From Sphaerolaimus hirsutus (taxonomy: Eukaryota; Nematoda; Chromadorea; Monhysterida; Sphaerolaimidae): DNA of 64,000 nucleotides. Under the pieces are notes generated by a model that was not told the DNA's origin, did not search any database, and saw nothing but the letters and a program-made list of their open reading frames with translations. Below are positions 10,401 to 19,424 of the stretch, piece after piece. Where the stretch lies: assembly GCA_964036195.1 (NCBI GenBank), contig OZ038453.1:25816352-25880351 (forward strand), given 5' to 3'. A program made the position numbers and the translations under genes. The stretch's first letter is position 1. The number at the start of each line of letters is the position of its first letter.

Positions 10401-11113
10401 AAGTGGACTTGTGGACTCGTTGCCCAAATCTAAGTGGACTTGTGGACTTGTTGCCCAAATCTAAGTGGACTTGTGGACTTGTTGCCCAAATCTAAGTGGA
10501 CTTGTGGACTTGTTGCCCAAATCTAAGTGGACTTGTCGACTTGTTGCCCAAATCTAAGTGGACTTGTGGACTTGTTGCCCAAATCTAAGTGGACTTGTGG
10601 ACTCGTTGCCCAAATCTAAGTGGACTTGTGGACTTGTTGCCCAAATCTAAGTGGACTTGTGGACTCGTTGCCAATGTTTTTGCATTGTCGAATGTCGAAT
10701 AGGCACTATGCCAGCTGGGCACGTGAGGTCAAAAACGATGAAAGAAGTGCGTAAGTAGTGGAGCTCACTGGAAATGTGCACATGCTGGAGCAGTGGACTT
10801 AAAGAATGGGCGCCTCAAACAGATTCTTGCAGGCGAGCCCGACTACGAAGGCGAGCATCATCGGGTGAAGAGGAGCCGGCCGAGGCCCAATCAACAAAAG
10901 GAGGAGGTGCCGTTCGGAAGGGCTGGGATTCGGCATTGGAGACGCAAGTCGCATGATGCAATCAGGGGGCTGCGCAGAGGAAAGCAAGATGCCAGGCGTG
11001 AGGCGAGGAAGAAGAAGAAGGAGTGCAGGCGAAAGTTCAGCAGGAGGAACAATTATGGAAAAGATGAAGAGCCGAAACAAAACACACGTGGCAATCGCAA
11101 TCGTGGCGGCTGA
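7456..11113 (+). CDS. Small secreted basic protein, left-arm copy (two exons)
   Basis: Predicted exons are 7456-7771 and 10794-11113. Exon 1 encodes a clear signal peptide (MELTKWIVLFLIASVVSSQG), then an Ala/Gly/Gln-rich acidic-to-neutral segment with no Cys. Exon 2 (acceptor GGAGCAG, phase 1) encodes a strongly basic tail containing RVKR followed by SRPRP, a furin/proconvertase-like site, and a C-terminus dominated by Arg and Lys. In this copy the original donor is deleted just after AAAAGTCGAA; a GTACGT at 7772 gives an in-phase replacement donor, so splicing could still work. The intron holds a GGTGCC element and the 31-bp array. It could be a propeptide for a cationic secreted peptide; I do not recognise the family. 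Confidence 0.65.
7790..8010. mobile_element. GGTGCC-type element fragment
   Basis: Matches 39930-40190 inverted and resembles 11965-12300, 47843-48180 and 52709-53045: a TTTAATCTGAATATGCACATA-like flank, then GGCCCTGGTGCTAGCACC and degenerate GGTGCC/GGCACC repeats. No coding. Confidence 0.75.
8024..8430. mobile_element. AATTCTAAAAGTCGACAAGT element, left part
   Basis: Starts with AATTCTAAAAGTCGACAAGT and leads directly into the 31-bp array. It is homologous throughout to the compact 566-bp element at 44948-45513, which carries the same terminus at both ends. Pieces such as TGACAATAAAGTGTCAAATT and the array-like ACTTGTCGACTTTTAG are shared. Confidence 0.75.
8431..10675 (+). repeat. 31-bp satellite array, about 72 units
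   Basis: Unit AAGTGGACTTGTGGACTTGT + TGCCCAAATCT. Three main variants differ at GTGGAC/GTCGAC and CTTG/CTCG. Reading the variant order, units 3-27 are repeated exactly as units 37-61, a 34-unit (1,054-bp) offset, so the array grew by large segmental duplication as well as single-unit turnover. It lies inside the intron of the secreted-protein gene. Open frames through it are period artefacts. Confidence 0.95.
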
Positions 11114-11433
11114 TTAAGTGAAAATGACGGTTGAACAATTGTGTCCCACTGTTCCTGCTTTAAATTGATCTAAATATTTCATTTTCAACATGTGCAACAT
11201 ACAAGGCATACAATATATGAACTTCTGAAAGTGCTCCAATGAACTTGCTTAAAACTAAAGCTTCACTATGTACACTGATTTTTATAACATAGTTGCGAAA
11301 GCATACTTACATTGAACCAAAATATCCAGCTATTTCATGCATTTACTTACACCAGTTTAGACTGGGGATGTACCGGCCGTAAAGTAAACCCGGCCGTAAA
11401 GTAGAGGGTGCTAGGGCCGGGCATCATTACGGC
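11114..11433 (+). other. Downstream region of the secreted-protein gene
   Basis: Conserved among all three amplicon copies (11114-11386, 22032-22303, 38297-38030), consistent with a 3' UTR and flank. No perfect AATAAA was found. Ends in CCGGCCGTAAAGTAAA repeats. Confidence 0.5.
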
Positions 11434-11907
11434 AGAGTTGTTCAAAGTACTGAACTTTTTTTCAAAGTAAACGTAAATGTAAAGTATTTTATTTTTAGTC
11501 ACACCTGAGTACAGAAAACGTTAAGTATTTTCTTTTACTCACTCCTATTAAAGTAAAAATTTTCTACGTGTAAAAGGTGAGTAAATGTAAATATCTGTAA
11601 ATACTCAGGGATAGCATAAAATTAAGGAATTAATCGATTTTGTACCTAGGAAAACGTAAAAATGAGTATGGGTGAAAGCGAGAGTCGTCGCTATCCCTAC
11701 CCACCGCGAATTCTATAATTTCCGCTGTTATTTTACGCTATTTTTTCAACTGTTTATATTTGTGTGAGTGATTTTTTGCTTTTTATGCACTCACAAAATG
11801 TTCTCAAATACATTTTCTGTACTCGCGTTCTTTCAAAAAGTACGCGAGTAAGTGAGTACATATATTTTTCCGGGAGAAAACGTAAGCATATTTACGCAAC
11901 ACTCAAG
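11434..11907. mobile_element. hAT-like CAGAGTTG element, left part
   Basis: Begins CAGAGTTGTTCAAAGTACTG, followed by the family's degenerate ACGTAAAGTATTT and GTGAGTACAGAAAACG repeats. The right terminus is missing here. The right arm has the same element at about 37548-36670; the middle copy lost 11387-11843 by a deletion with AAAGTA at the junction. Confidence 0.7.
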
Positions 11908-11959
11908 TACCGTATTTCCTCGAAATACCCCCCGGGGGGTATTTCGAGGAAATACGGTA
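11908..11959. mobile_element. Perfect 52-bp palindrome, MITE remnant
   Basis: Each half is TACCGTATTTCCTCGAAATA + CCCCCC, joined with no spacer and flanked by TA (counted inside). The same site holds a full-length MITE in the middle copy (22375-22742) and the right arm (36228-36669). Confidence 0.9.
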
Positions 11960-11964
11960 TATTT

Positions 11965-13135
11965 ATTTGATGGGAGGTTTACAAAATAGGCAAAAACGGT
12001 TGGGTAAATATATCGCTGTTTTTTTGAAATATGAATAAGCACATACTATGGACAAAATTGCACAGCACATGAAGCCTTGGCCGGTGCCTTTCCCGGTGCC
12101 TTTTACTTTGGCCCTGGTGCTAGCACCTTTGGCACCGGCAAAAAAATGGCACTGCACCGCACCGGCACCGGTGCTATTCTGAAAAAAATGGCACCGGCAC
12201 TGGCATGGCACCCCTGAAGATTGCAATGGCACCGCACCAGCACCGGTGCTGGTGCCCTTCGGTGCCCAGCACTGGGGCACCGGTGCCCCGGTGCCTTCAC
12301 ATCACCAGAGTTGTTAAAAGGTACGTACGTTTACTCGAAAAATACGCGTACGCAAGTATGCGGTAAATACGTTTACATATACTTTTTAAAAAAGTAACGT
12401 ACTCACATGTATGCGTACAATTTTGAGGCATACGCGTAAAGAAAATGTATTTCTGTGAATTCAATTTGGCACATATTTATAAGGTGACTACGCTGCAATT
12501 ACTATATTTCCTCGAAATACCTCTGGGAGTGATTGTTTTATAGTGAAAATTTTGAGGGGAGTTGAACAAGGGCGGGTGTTTCGAGGGTTTTTTTTTACTT
12601 CGCCAGAATTTTTCAGAACTCTCAGCACTAATTCGTTCTTTGTAACATACGCTGAGGTAGAAAAATGCAACAACGTATGTTTAGATTCATGTATAAGAGT
12701 ATTTTTATTGACTTACATATAGGTATATGTATGTAAATATAGATAGTATATACTCTGTTCTAACGCGACTTGGTCATTGTTTAAACATGTGTTCTGCATT
12801 TCACAGAACACAAACTGAAGGTTTTAATATTTACGTTCCATTTACGTTCAATTTGGGGGGGGGGGCTTTCGACAGGGGGTCAATTATTTAATTCGTAGGG
12901 CCATTTTGAGGGTTGTATTTCAAAAACGTACCCAGTTCTACATATTCTATGAAGAAAAGTGCTCGCTTTTGCATTTTAATGGGAAAAAAATTTGTACTCA
13001 CATTTACGCGTGCGTACGAGTAAAAAATAAGTATTTTACGTTTTCGATACTTTGTGGTGAGTAAAAAATAAATACTTTACGTTTACATATACTTTTAAAA
13101 AAGTTCAGTAATTCTAACAACTCTGCACATCACTA
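11965..13135. mobile_element. GGTGCC-type element interrupted by a hAT element
   Basis: Left portion 11965-12305 matches 47860-48180 inverted, with GGTGCC-rich sequence. Its terminus (CCTTCACATCAC) is split by the insertion 12306-13125 and ends CACATCACTA at 13135. TAGTGATG/CATCACTA ends are hAT-like (inference). Confidence 0.65.
12306..13125. mobile_element. hAT-like MITE with 8-bp target duplication
   Basis: CAGAGTTGTTAAAAGG at the left and the inverse TAACAACTCTG at the right, flanked by CACATCAC at 12298-12305 and 13126-13133. Eight-bp duplications and CAG ends are hAT hallmarks. A degraded TA-MITE lies inside (about 12500-12920). No transposase. Confidence 0.85.
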
Positions 13136-13230
13136 CTGAGATCTTGCCATTTAGACCTACGCTCTAGATTTCGAATAACTAATCACTGGGTGGTCGAGTC
13201 AACGTCAAATGTTAGGTCAACATTAACAAG

Positions 13231-13485
13231 TACCGTATTTCCTCGAAATACCCCCAGGGGGTTTATTTGTTCAGAGTGGAAATTTTGAGGGGGGTATTTC
13301 GAGGGGGGGCTTATTTGAGGGGGATTTATTGATTCATCAGAAATTTTCACAAAGTTCATAGTAAATAGTATGTATTTATATACACAAAACAGGTAATCAA
13401 CTCGTCCAAGTAGGGTATATTTGGACATATCAATGTCTATCGCTACACAAACTGGTATATGTTATTATTATATGTCAAAATGGTA
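13231..13485. mobile_element. TA-flanked MITE, partial
   Basis: TACCGTATTTCCTCGAAATA with GGGGGTTTATTTG; repeated in the middle copy at 22905-23160. The internal part (AAACTGGTATATGTTATTATTA) carries the next insertion. Confidence 0.65.
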
Positions 13486-13922
13486 TACCGTATTTCCTCG
13501 AAATACCCCCCAGGGGGTGATTGTTTCATAGTGGTCCCGAGAGGGGGGGGGGTTAAACGAGGGGGGGGGTATTTCGAGGGGGGGGGGTTATTATTTCACA
13601 AGAAAATTTTTGAAAACCAAGTACAAAATTGTCGTCTGAAACGTACGCAGACGTCGAAAAATGCAACAAAAACCGCCATTTATAAGGTTCTGTAGACTAA
13701 TATTAGTATGTAGGTGGTATGTACACTGTTCTAACGTGACACCGACATTGTTTTAACGTGTGTTCTGCAGTACACAGAACACAAACTACAGTTATTGTCA
13801 TGTACGTTCCCTTTACACTCAATTTGGGGGGGGTATTTCGAGGGGGGGGGGTGATTGTTTCATAGTGGTCTCGAGAGGGGGGGGCGGTATTTCGAGGGGG
13901 GGTATTTCGAGGAAATACGGTA
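13486..13922. mobile_element. TA-flanked MITE with empty site in the middle copy
   Basis: Termini TACCGTATTTCCTCG and inverse, internal TTCTAACGTGACACCGACAT and ACACAGAACACAAACT segment. The middle amplicon has the empty site at 23160-23161 (AATGGTATACCTATGTT), so the insertion and its TA duplication are defined exactly. Confidence 0.9.
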
Positions 13923-13929
13923 CCTATGT

Positions 13930-14256
13930 TATTATTATGTTACCCCCTGGGGGATTATTATTTCATCAGACATTTTTGAGGGGGGAACTATGCAAGGGGG
14001 GAATTATTCACGAGGGGGAATTATTATTTCATCAAAATTTGCAAGCCTGTTTCTATCAACTCATTTCATGAAATATGGTTTATAAACACAATAACGTGTC
14101 ATTTTTAATAAAATTAGGTACAACATATTTATCAAATCTTTAAAGGGGGGGTTATTCAACGGGGGGGGGGATTATTATTTCCTGACTCATCTTACAGGGG
14201 GGGATTATTCGAGGGGGGAATTATTCAAGGGGGGAACTATTCAAGCAAATACGGTA
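13930..14256. mobile_element. TA-MITE derivative rich in G-runs
   Basis: ACCCCCTGGGGGATTATTAT, CATCAGACATTTTTGAGGGG and final GCAAATACGGTA; matches 35893-36228 in the right arm inverted. No coding. Confidence 0.65.
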
Positions 14257-14354
14257 TGTATAATGCATTGACAAAAATTTAATGACAGTAATTAGAACAT
14301 GGATGAACCGGCAACAAAATGAAATCAACATTATTATGCTAATTAGTTATTCGT

Positions 14355-14763
14355 CTGTCGGGAAAGTTCGTGCCGTTTCAGGATCGTCTCCCATTGGATC
14401 GTCCTGGACAATCAGTGGGCATTCAGCCGGCATATATAAGCTGGAATTTATCCAAGCATAAATTTTTACCACAAAATTGATTACGTAAAAGTCGATGCAG
14501 TGTTGATTTATCTCTCAATAATGTGCAAAACTCAACGTGCACGATCCAGCGTTTCCGTGGTTTTCGATTTTTCGATGAAATTTCAATGTAAAATCGGCTG
14601 GAAAAATAAAGTCGGAGATATGTATTATCATCCACTTTTATGTAATCAATTTCGCGGTAAATTTAGAATTTTACGTTGAGCGGTAATTCCACCTTATATA
14701 CACCGACTCAAAACTCTCAATCCCCGACCATCCAAGGGAAGACGGAATGAACTTTCCCGACAG
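14355..14763. mobile_element. Mariner-like foldback MITE (409 bp)
   Basis: Ends CTGTCGGGAAAGTTCGTGCC and the inverse of CTGTCGGGAAAGTTCATTCC. The two halves are themselves inverted copies (GCATATATAAGCTGGAATTT against GGTAATTCCACCTTATATAC). Termini resemble mariner TIRs. The right-arm copy is 35378-35793. Confidence 0.75.
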
Positions 14764-15155
14764 CCCAATATTCTTATTACGAGTTTTTGCTACACTAATT
14801 TTACTCCATGTGACATGGGGAATAATTCAAACACATTTTAATTGAACAAGGTAAAATGAAACACTACATAAAAATTACAAAATCTTCCCATACCTGTTAA
14901 ACATATCAATGAGCAAAATTACTATGTAATGATGCACAATTGAATAATCACACAATTAATTAATGGAATAAAATGTACAAATGGGCAAAATACAATCAAA
15001 TGAAAAATTACAAAATAACACAGGTAGAAATAATTTGCCATATTTTGCCATAATGAGGACACCACTAACTTGAATAAATCAACTGGTATTTATTTCTGCT
15101 AATTGAACTTATAATTACCACATGTCTAAATGTCTAAATTTTACATGTCTAAGTA
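14764..15155. other. AT-rich unassigned sequence
   Basis: Shared with 34990-35377 inverted as part of the duplicated arm. Contains repeated AAATTACAAAAT-like words; no gene seen. Confidence 0.6.
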
Positions 15156-15159
15156 GTGA

Positions 15160-15383
15160 TGGAATGGCGCCCTTTAATGACGCCAAAAGGCGCCAGCCAG
15201 CGCCATGGCGGATTTGGCGCTTGGCGCCCTTTTTCTGTGGCGCCATCTGGCGCCTAACACCATTTTTTCGAATGGCGCCATGGCGCCCTTAGCGCTTGGC
15301 GCCATTTTTGCTGGCGCCAATTTAACGCCTGGCGTCATTGTTTTCGATGGCGCCGGAAATGGCTCTAAGATGCCGGGATGAAT
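15160..15383. mobile_element. GGCGCC-repeat element
   Basis: TAGTGATGGAATGGCGCCC start and dense GGCGCC palindromes; right-arm copy 34757-34985. It has the same TAGTGATG start and layout as the GGTGCC elements, with a one-base change of the hexamer. Confidence 0.65.
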
Positions 15384-16095
15384 TGTCATATTTGGCCATA
15401 TTCAACTGCTTTTTCTGATGAATGAAGTCATTAAGTTTATATTTCACACATTCACCCTTGTAATTTTTTGCCAGCATTGCAAGTTTGGGTTTACGTTGAT
15501 TGTTTTATGTCACATAAACTGCAACCTTTGTATACTCGACCAACTTAATACTCTGCATTCGCACTGATTTATGTCTCAGGTTGTAAGTGTGCCAATGTTT
15601 ATTAAAGCGTGCAATCTGTCTAAAGCCAGAAGTAGAGCTCAGCGTCGATTTGACGTAAAATGACGACGTGAAATTATGTTGTAACTTTGAGTACATGAGA
15701 ACGGACAAAAATACGGTTGTCGGAATATGCACTCTAAGATAGTAATGCTAAGTGAGCTGTAACTTACAAGTGATCTCTTTCCTTTAACCTACCTATTAAA
15801 ATGGCTTTATCGGACCACATGGATACACTGTGATTAAACAGAGTACAATAAACTTCAAAATCTAAGACTTGAGCATTACATGGTGGACCTGGTGGGCAAC
15901 GCTCACACAGCCAGCCCACCCCAGTACTCGGGAAACACTCCAGTGTACTGCCAGCCCACTTCAGGGTATTGGCGACTACGTCGCACTTCCATAAGTGTGA
16001 CTGACGACTCCAATGGAGCACATCGACAATCAGTCTGTGCCCACTGATAGCACTGATGGCACTAACCATGTAGTTGCAAGGGCCAAGCACCAAAT

Positions 16096-17214
16096 GTGGA
16101 CACATACAGTGGGAATGAGATCCAGAACAGGGCTGGGCAAAACGCCTATAATGGCATGGGCGCCGGAAATGGCGCAGGCACCCAGCACAGGGCTGGGCAA
16201 AAAACCTACAATGGCGTGGGCACCGGGAATGGCACCGGCATCCAGCACGGGGCTGGGCAAAACGCCTACAATGGGGTGGGCACCAGAAATGATGTGGGCA
16301 TCAAGCATGGGGCTGGGCAAAACACCTACAATGGTGTGGGCGCTGGAAATGGCACCAGCAATCACGATGCCAGAGTAAATGGAAATTATATTGAGTGAAG
16401 GGGCTCAATAAATATTGTTTGGCCCACCGGGGAACCCGCACAAAATACTCGCAATAGAAACCCAAACATAGGACAGGGACAAAATCACATCGAGTTTTAT
16501 AATCAAATGAACTGAGCTTTGGACACACGCAGGAATCCACCAATTTTAAATTTTACGGATCAGGAAAGCACCGCTCATTCCATTCACTCAGATGGAAGCA
16601 TGTTTTTAAATGGAACACCAAATGAACAAGAAGAGATAGAAAGGTCACCTACCGAATTACCTGATTATGATCAATTGTTCCACAATTTTGAGGTCATGTT
16701 AGACAGGAAATTGTTGCAAAACTTCACGCAAATTGAATCCCAACAAGCACAAAACAACCTCAACCTAGCCCTGAACATTTCAGCATCAGTATGGTGGCCA
16801 ACAAAATGTCATCAAAATCATGTGATTGGAACAGAGCTGAATGAAAAACTGTTGCCAATGTATAATGAGTATTATACATTGAAGGATAGATTGGAACACA
16901 TCGAAAAACAATTAAAAGAAGGCACAGTGCATCCAGCTGACAAACTAGCCCCTAGAACAAACGATGACACTACTCTGTGAGAAATGGATGACATTTCATT
17001 AACGTTTGCATCCACTCTGGCCATGCTGGATCTGGGATTAACCACAACCTTGCAACTTTTGTTGGCACAAATCGGGATATTCGAGGGCGGCATAGGGGAC
17101 AGTTTCAGGGATTGGAAAAATTCAATTACTTGCCATTTAACAGTTTTCCCAGTCAAACATTGGTCTGCCATATGCACTCTGAATTTTTCAGACCAAACTA
17201 AAAAAGTTTGTTAA
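16096..17214 (+). pseudogene. gag: Gag-like polyprotein, copy A
   Basis: One reading frame is interrupted by TGA at 16396-16398, a TGA near 16513 and TGA at 16978-16980. It opens with four 20-residue Gly/Asn-rich tandem repeats (GAGQNAYNGVGTGNGTGIQH type, 60-bp DNA period), then a region with an acidic patch and coiled-coil-like stretch (16519-16980), then a hydrophobic alpha-helical part (16984 onwards; FRDWKNSITCHL) that could be capsid. No CCHC knuckle is visible. Equivalents: 23924-25264 and, reversed, 33472-32192. Confidence 0.65.
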
Positions 17215-17817
17215 AGACCTTTTCACAACATTTTCCCCAGCAGACCAGAGATCAGATTACAAATTTATTCTGACTGAACTAGAACAACTCTATCATCTGT
17301 TTGACAAAAGACTGAACATGGCGGAATGGCAAAAATTGTCCCAATGGGAAAAGGAAACCACTGTTCAATATTGCACACGTTTATTAGCTAAATTGCCAAA
17401 TGAAATCATGCACAACATGCCGATCAGTAGTTGCAAATTATTGCTACAAACTTAAACCCAGGGAAAATATAATGCTAATTTCATTTTCACATTGAAACAA
17501 AAATTGGATACTAAAGAATACACAGAGCCAAGGGAGATTGCATTCCAATTGAACTCGTACATTAGGTCCATGGAAGATGCTGGTGTTTTAGGGACAACTA
17601 AAGAAAGTTCATCCAGGTCAAGATACAACAATCGCGCACCGAAAACCGAGTGGTGATTCCAGAAAAACAAACCATTTGTTAAAAAATGGGGAAATTCAAG
17701 GAGTGGCGACAAAAGGAATCAAGCCAACCAGGAAATGTGTGATTTTCCAGGCATGGAAATCACAAGAAAACCGATTGCTTCACACGCAAAAAGCTGGAAC
17801 AGAATGCTAAATCCGCA

Positions 17818-18591
17818 TTGACACTCTTGCCCAGTAACCAGGGCTTTCAGGGCGTGAAAACCGTGGGCCCATCACCCACACACAACACCACATTCCTGAA
17901 AACGAATTTGAAAACATCAAATGATGATAAGGGCCAAATGTTGCACACTTTCATGACAGAATTCACTCAACAGGCCCTATATATGCCTGACGAGGAATTG
18001 CAGCAACAAGTGGCAAAAGCAGTGTATGACTACGTTTCAACTCAAGACGCTGATGGCAGTTCAACTGACGGTAAGCCTTCATGGTCACCCTCTGGAACAA
18101 AAAGAATCCCAAAAACCCCCTCATTATGGATGACTCCAGGACAGAACGCAACTACACTGACAAAACCACAATCGCTACCACAACGACATGTGAATTGGGA
18201 CAAACTGAAGAAAAAGATGACTCAGAGATGTAAATCAGAAAGAAATGATCCCGATTGTGAAATTACCTGTGATTCTCTCTGTGATTCTCTACTGGTCAAT
18301 AATGAAATGAAATTTGTCTCATCGAAAGATACACTAAACAAGAAATACACAGCTCAAAATTTAGGACATCTCAAATCAAAAATTGCATCCCTTATACAAT
18401 TCCCAATGTATATCTTTGGGAAATTGATAACCGTGGTATTAGATCCAGGTGCTGTCAAATCGATCATCCCATATAAATTATTAAATGACATACGAGAACT
18501 ATATCCAAAAATGACTTCAAAATGCTCTTCATTCAGACTGGGACAAGTGGCATCAGTGACACCACTGGGTATGATCAGAGAGGCAAAATAA
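17818..18591 (+). pseudogene. Gag-pol linker and retroviral-type aspartic protease, copy A
   Basis: 257 codons. Protease signature near residues 205-222 reads ITVVLDPGAVKSIIPYKLL; active enzymes have D-[ST]-G where this shows D-P-G, so the active site is probably dead. A downstream FRLGQVASVTPLGM and, after a stop, VLIGNDLIPQLGL fit the flap and C-terminal block of Gypsy proteases. N-terminal half is low-complexity, Thr/Pro/Lys-rich. Confidence 0.75.
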
Positions 18592-19379
18592 CCCATTTCA
18601 TATGTTGATAGAATCAAGAAAAAATTAGTTCATGCTGTTGGAACTTTTTTAGTCAACATGTCTCCACAAGCAACTGATAAGGTTCTAATTGGAAACGATC
18701 TAATTCCACAACTGGGGCTACACAAAGTCATCAGAAACTTCTATAAGAAACATGTAAATAACCACTCCACTCTATCTTAAAATAAAATGATTTTTACAAA
18801 CACAGATATAAGTGCAGTAAAATGGCACCAAGCTCAACCTTCCCCAGAAGACTGGTCTGACTACATGACACATGGAAATCAAACAAATTGTCATGCAATA
18901 TTCTTGTCAAAATCATAAAACTTGCCAGCCCATGCACATCAAACAGTTTTTTGCCATAGTAGTGAGTACCTCACAATCGCGTCCAAAATCCGCTACAATA
19001 AGGCAAAAAAAAATTCATTTTTCAAAAAGTTTTTTAAAATTGCATCAAAAAATGCCTTACCTTATAATCGGGTCAAAGCCGCAATAAGGCATAAATTTTC
19101 AAATTATTTTTGACTTTCAAAATACCCTACCCAACAATAAAGCAAAATTATTTTTTAAATGCGCTGTATTTATGTCCCCGTAATTACAGTGGCATTACAG
19201 TAAGAAAAGATTACAGCGGTGTTACAATAAAATCATCACATGTTACAGCGAAACCAACCTACCTTATTGTACTAAAATTATTACACTCGTGCATGTTACA
19301 GCGAAACACCTTATTACACTCGCGCACGTTACAGCAAAACATTGTTGCTGTAAAATTATTACAGCAAACAGTGGCATAG

Positions 19380-19386
19380 TATAAAA
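19380..19386 (+). promoter_or_regulatory. TATA box before the PolB-like frame
   Basis: TATAAAA, 39 bp upstream of the ATG at 19425. No clear initiator. Confidence 0.45.
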
Positions 19387-19424
19387 TGGGACCTTTTTGA
19401 TATGATCACAATAAAACTAAAATT

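Larger units (their letters stand above)
7143..18243 (+). repeat. Left arm of the large inverted duplication
   Basis: From ATATGGACCAA at about 7145 onwards this arm reads, in order, as the reverse complement of 42213 to 31910: secreted-protein gene, GGTGCC element, 31-bp array, basic exon, MITE cluster, mariner-like MITE at 14355, GGCGCC element, Gypsy copy A. Indels relative to the right arm include loss of about 1.42 kb after exon 1, a longer array, and an extra 11.95-13.49 kb block. Confidence 0.9.
15384..18954 (+). mobile_element. Ty3/Gypsy element copy A (5' region, gag, protease)
   Basis: Shared start (CATATTTGGCCATATTCAACTG) with copies B and C. Non-coding 5' region to about 16090, gag-like frame 16096-17700 and protease 17818-18591. 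Ends exactly at 18954, where alignment with copy B (TTTTTTGCCAT) is broken by the Polinton-like sequence. Unlike B and C it keeps the 590-bp segment 17355-17945. Several in-frame stops make it defective. Confidence 0.8.

Noticed and set aside
8431..10675. CRISPR-like direct repeats
   Set aside because: Units are contiguous 31-mers without unique spacers, inside a eukaryotic intron, with no cas genes.
16030..16365. Antisense repeat ORF over gag (also 23858-24253, 33203-33538)
   Set aside because: Shadow of the 60-bp gag repeat on the other strand.
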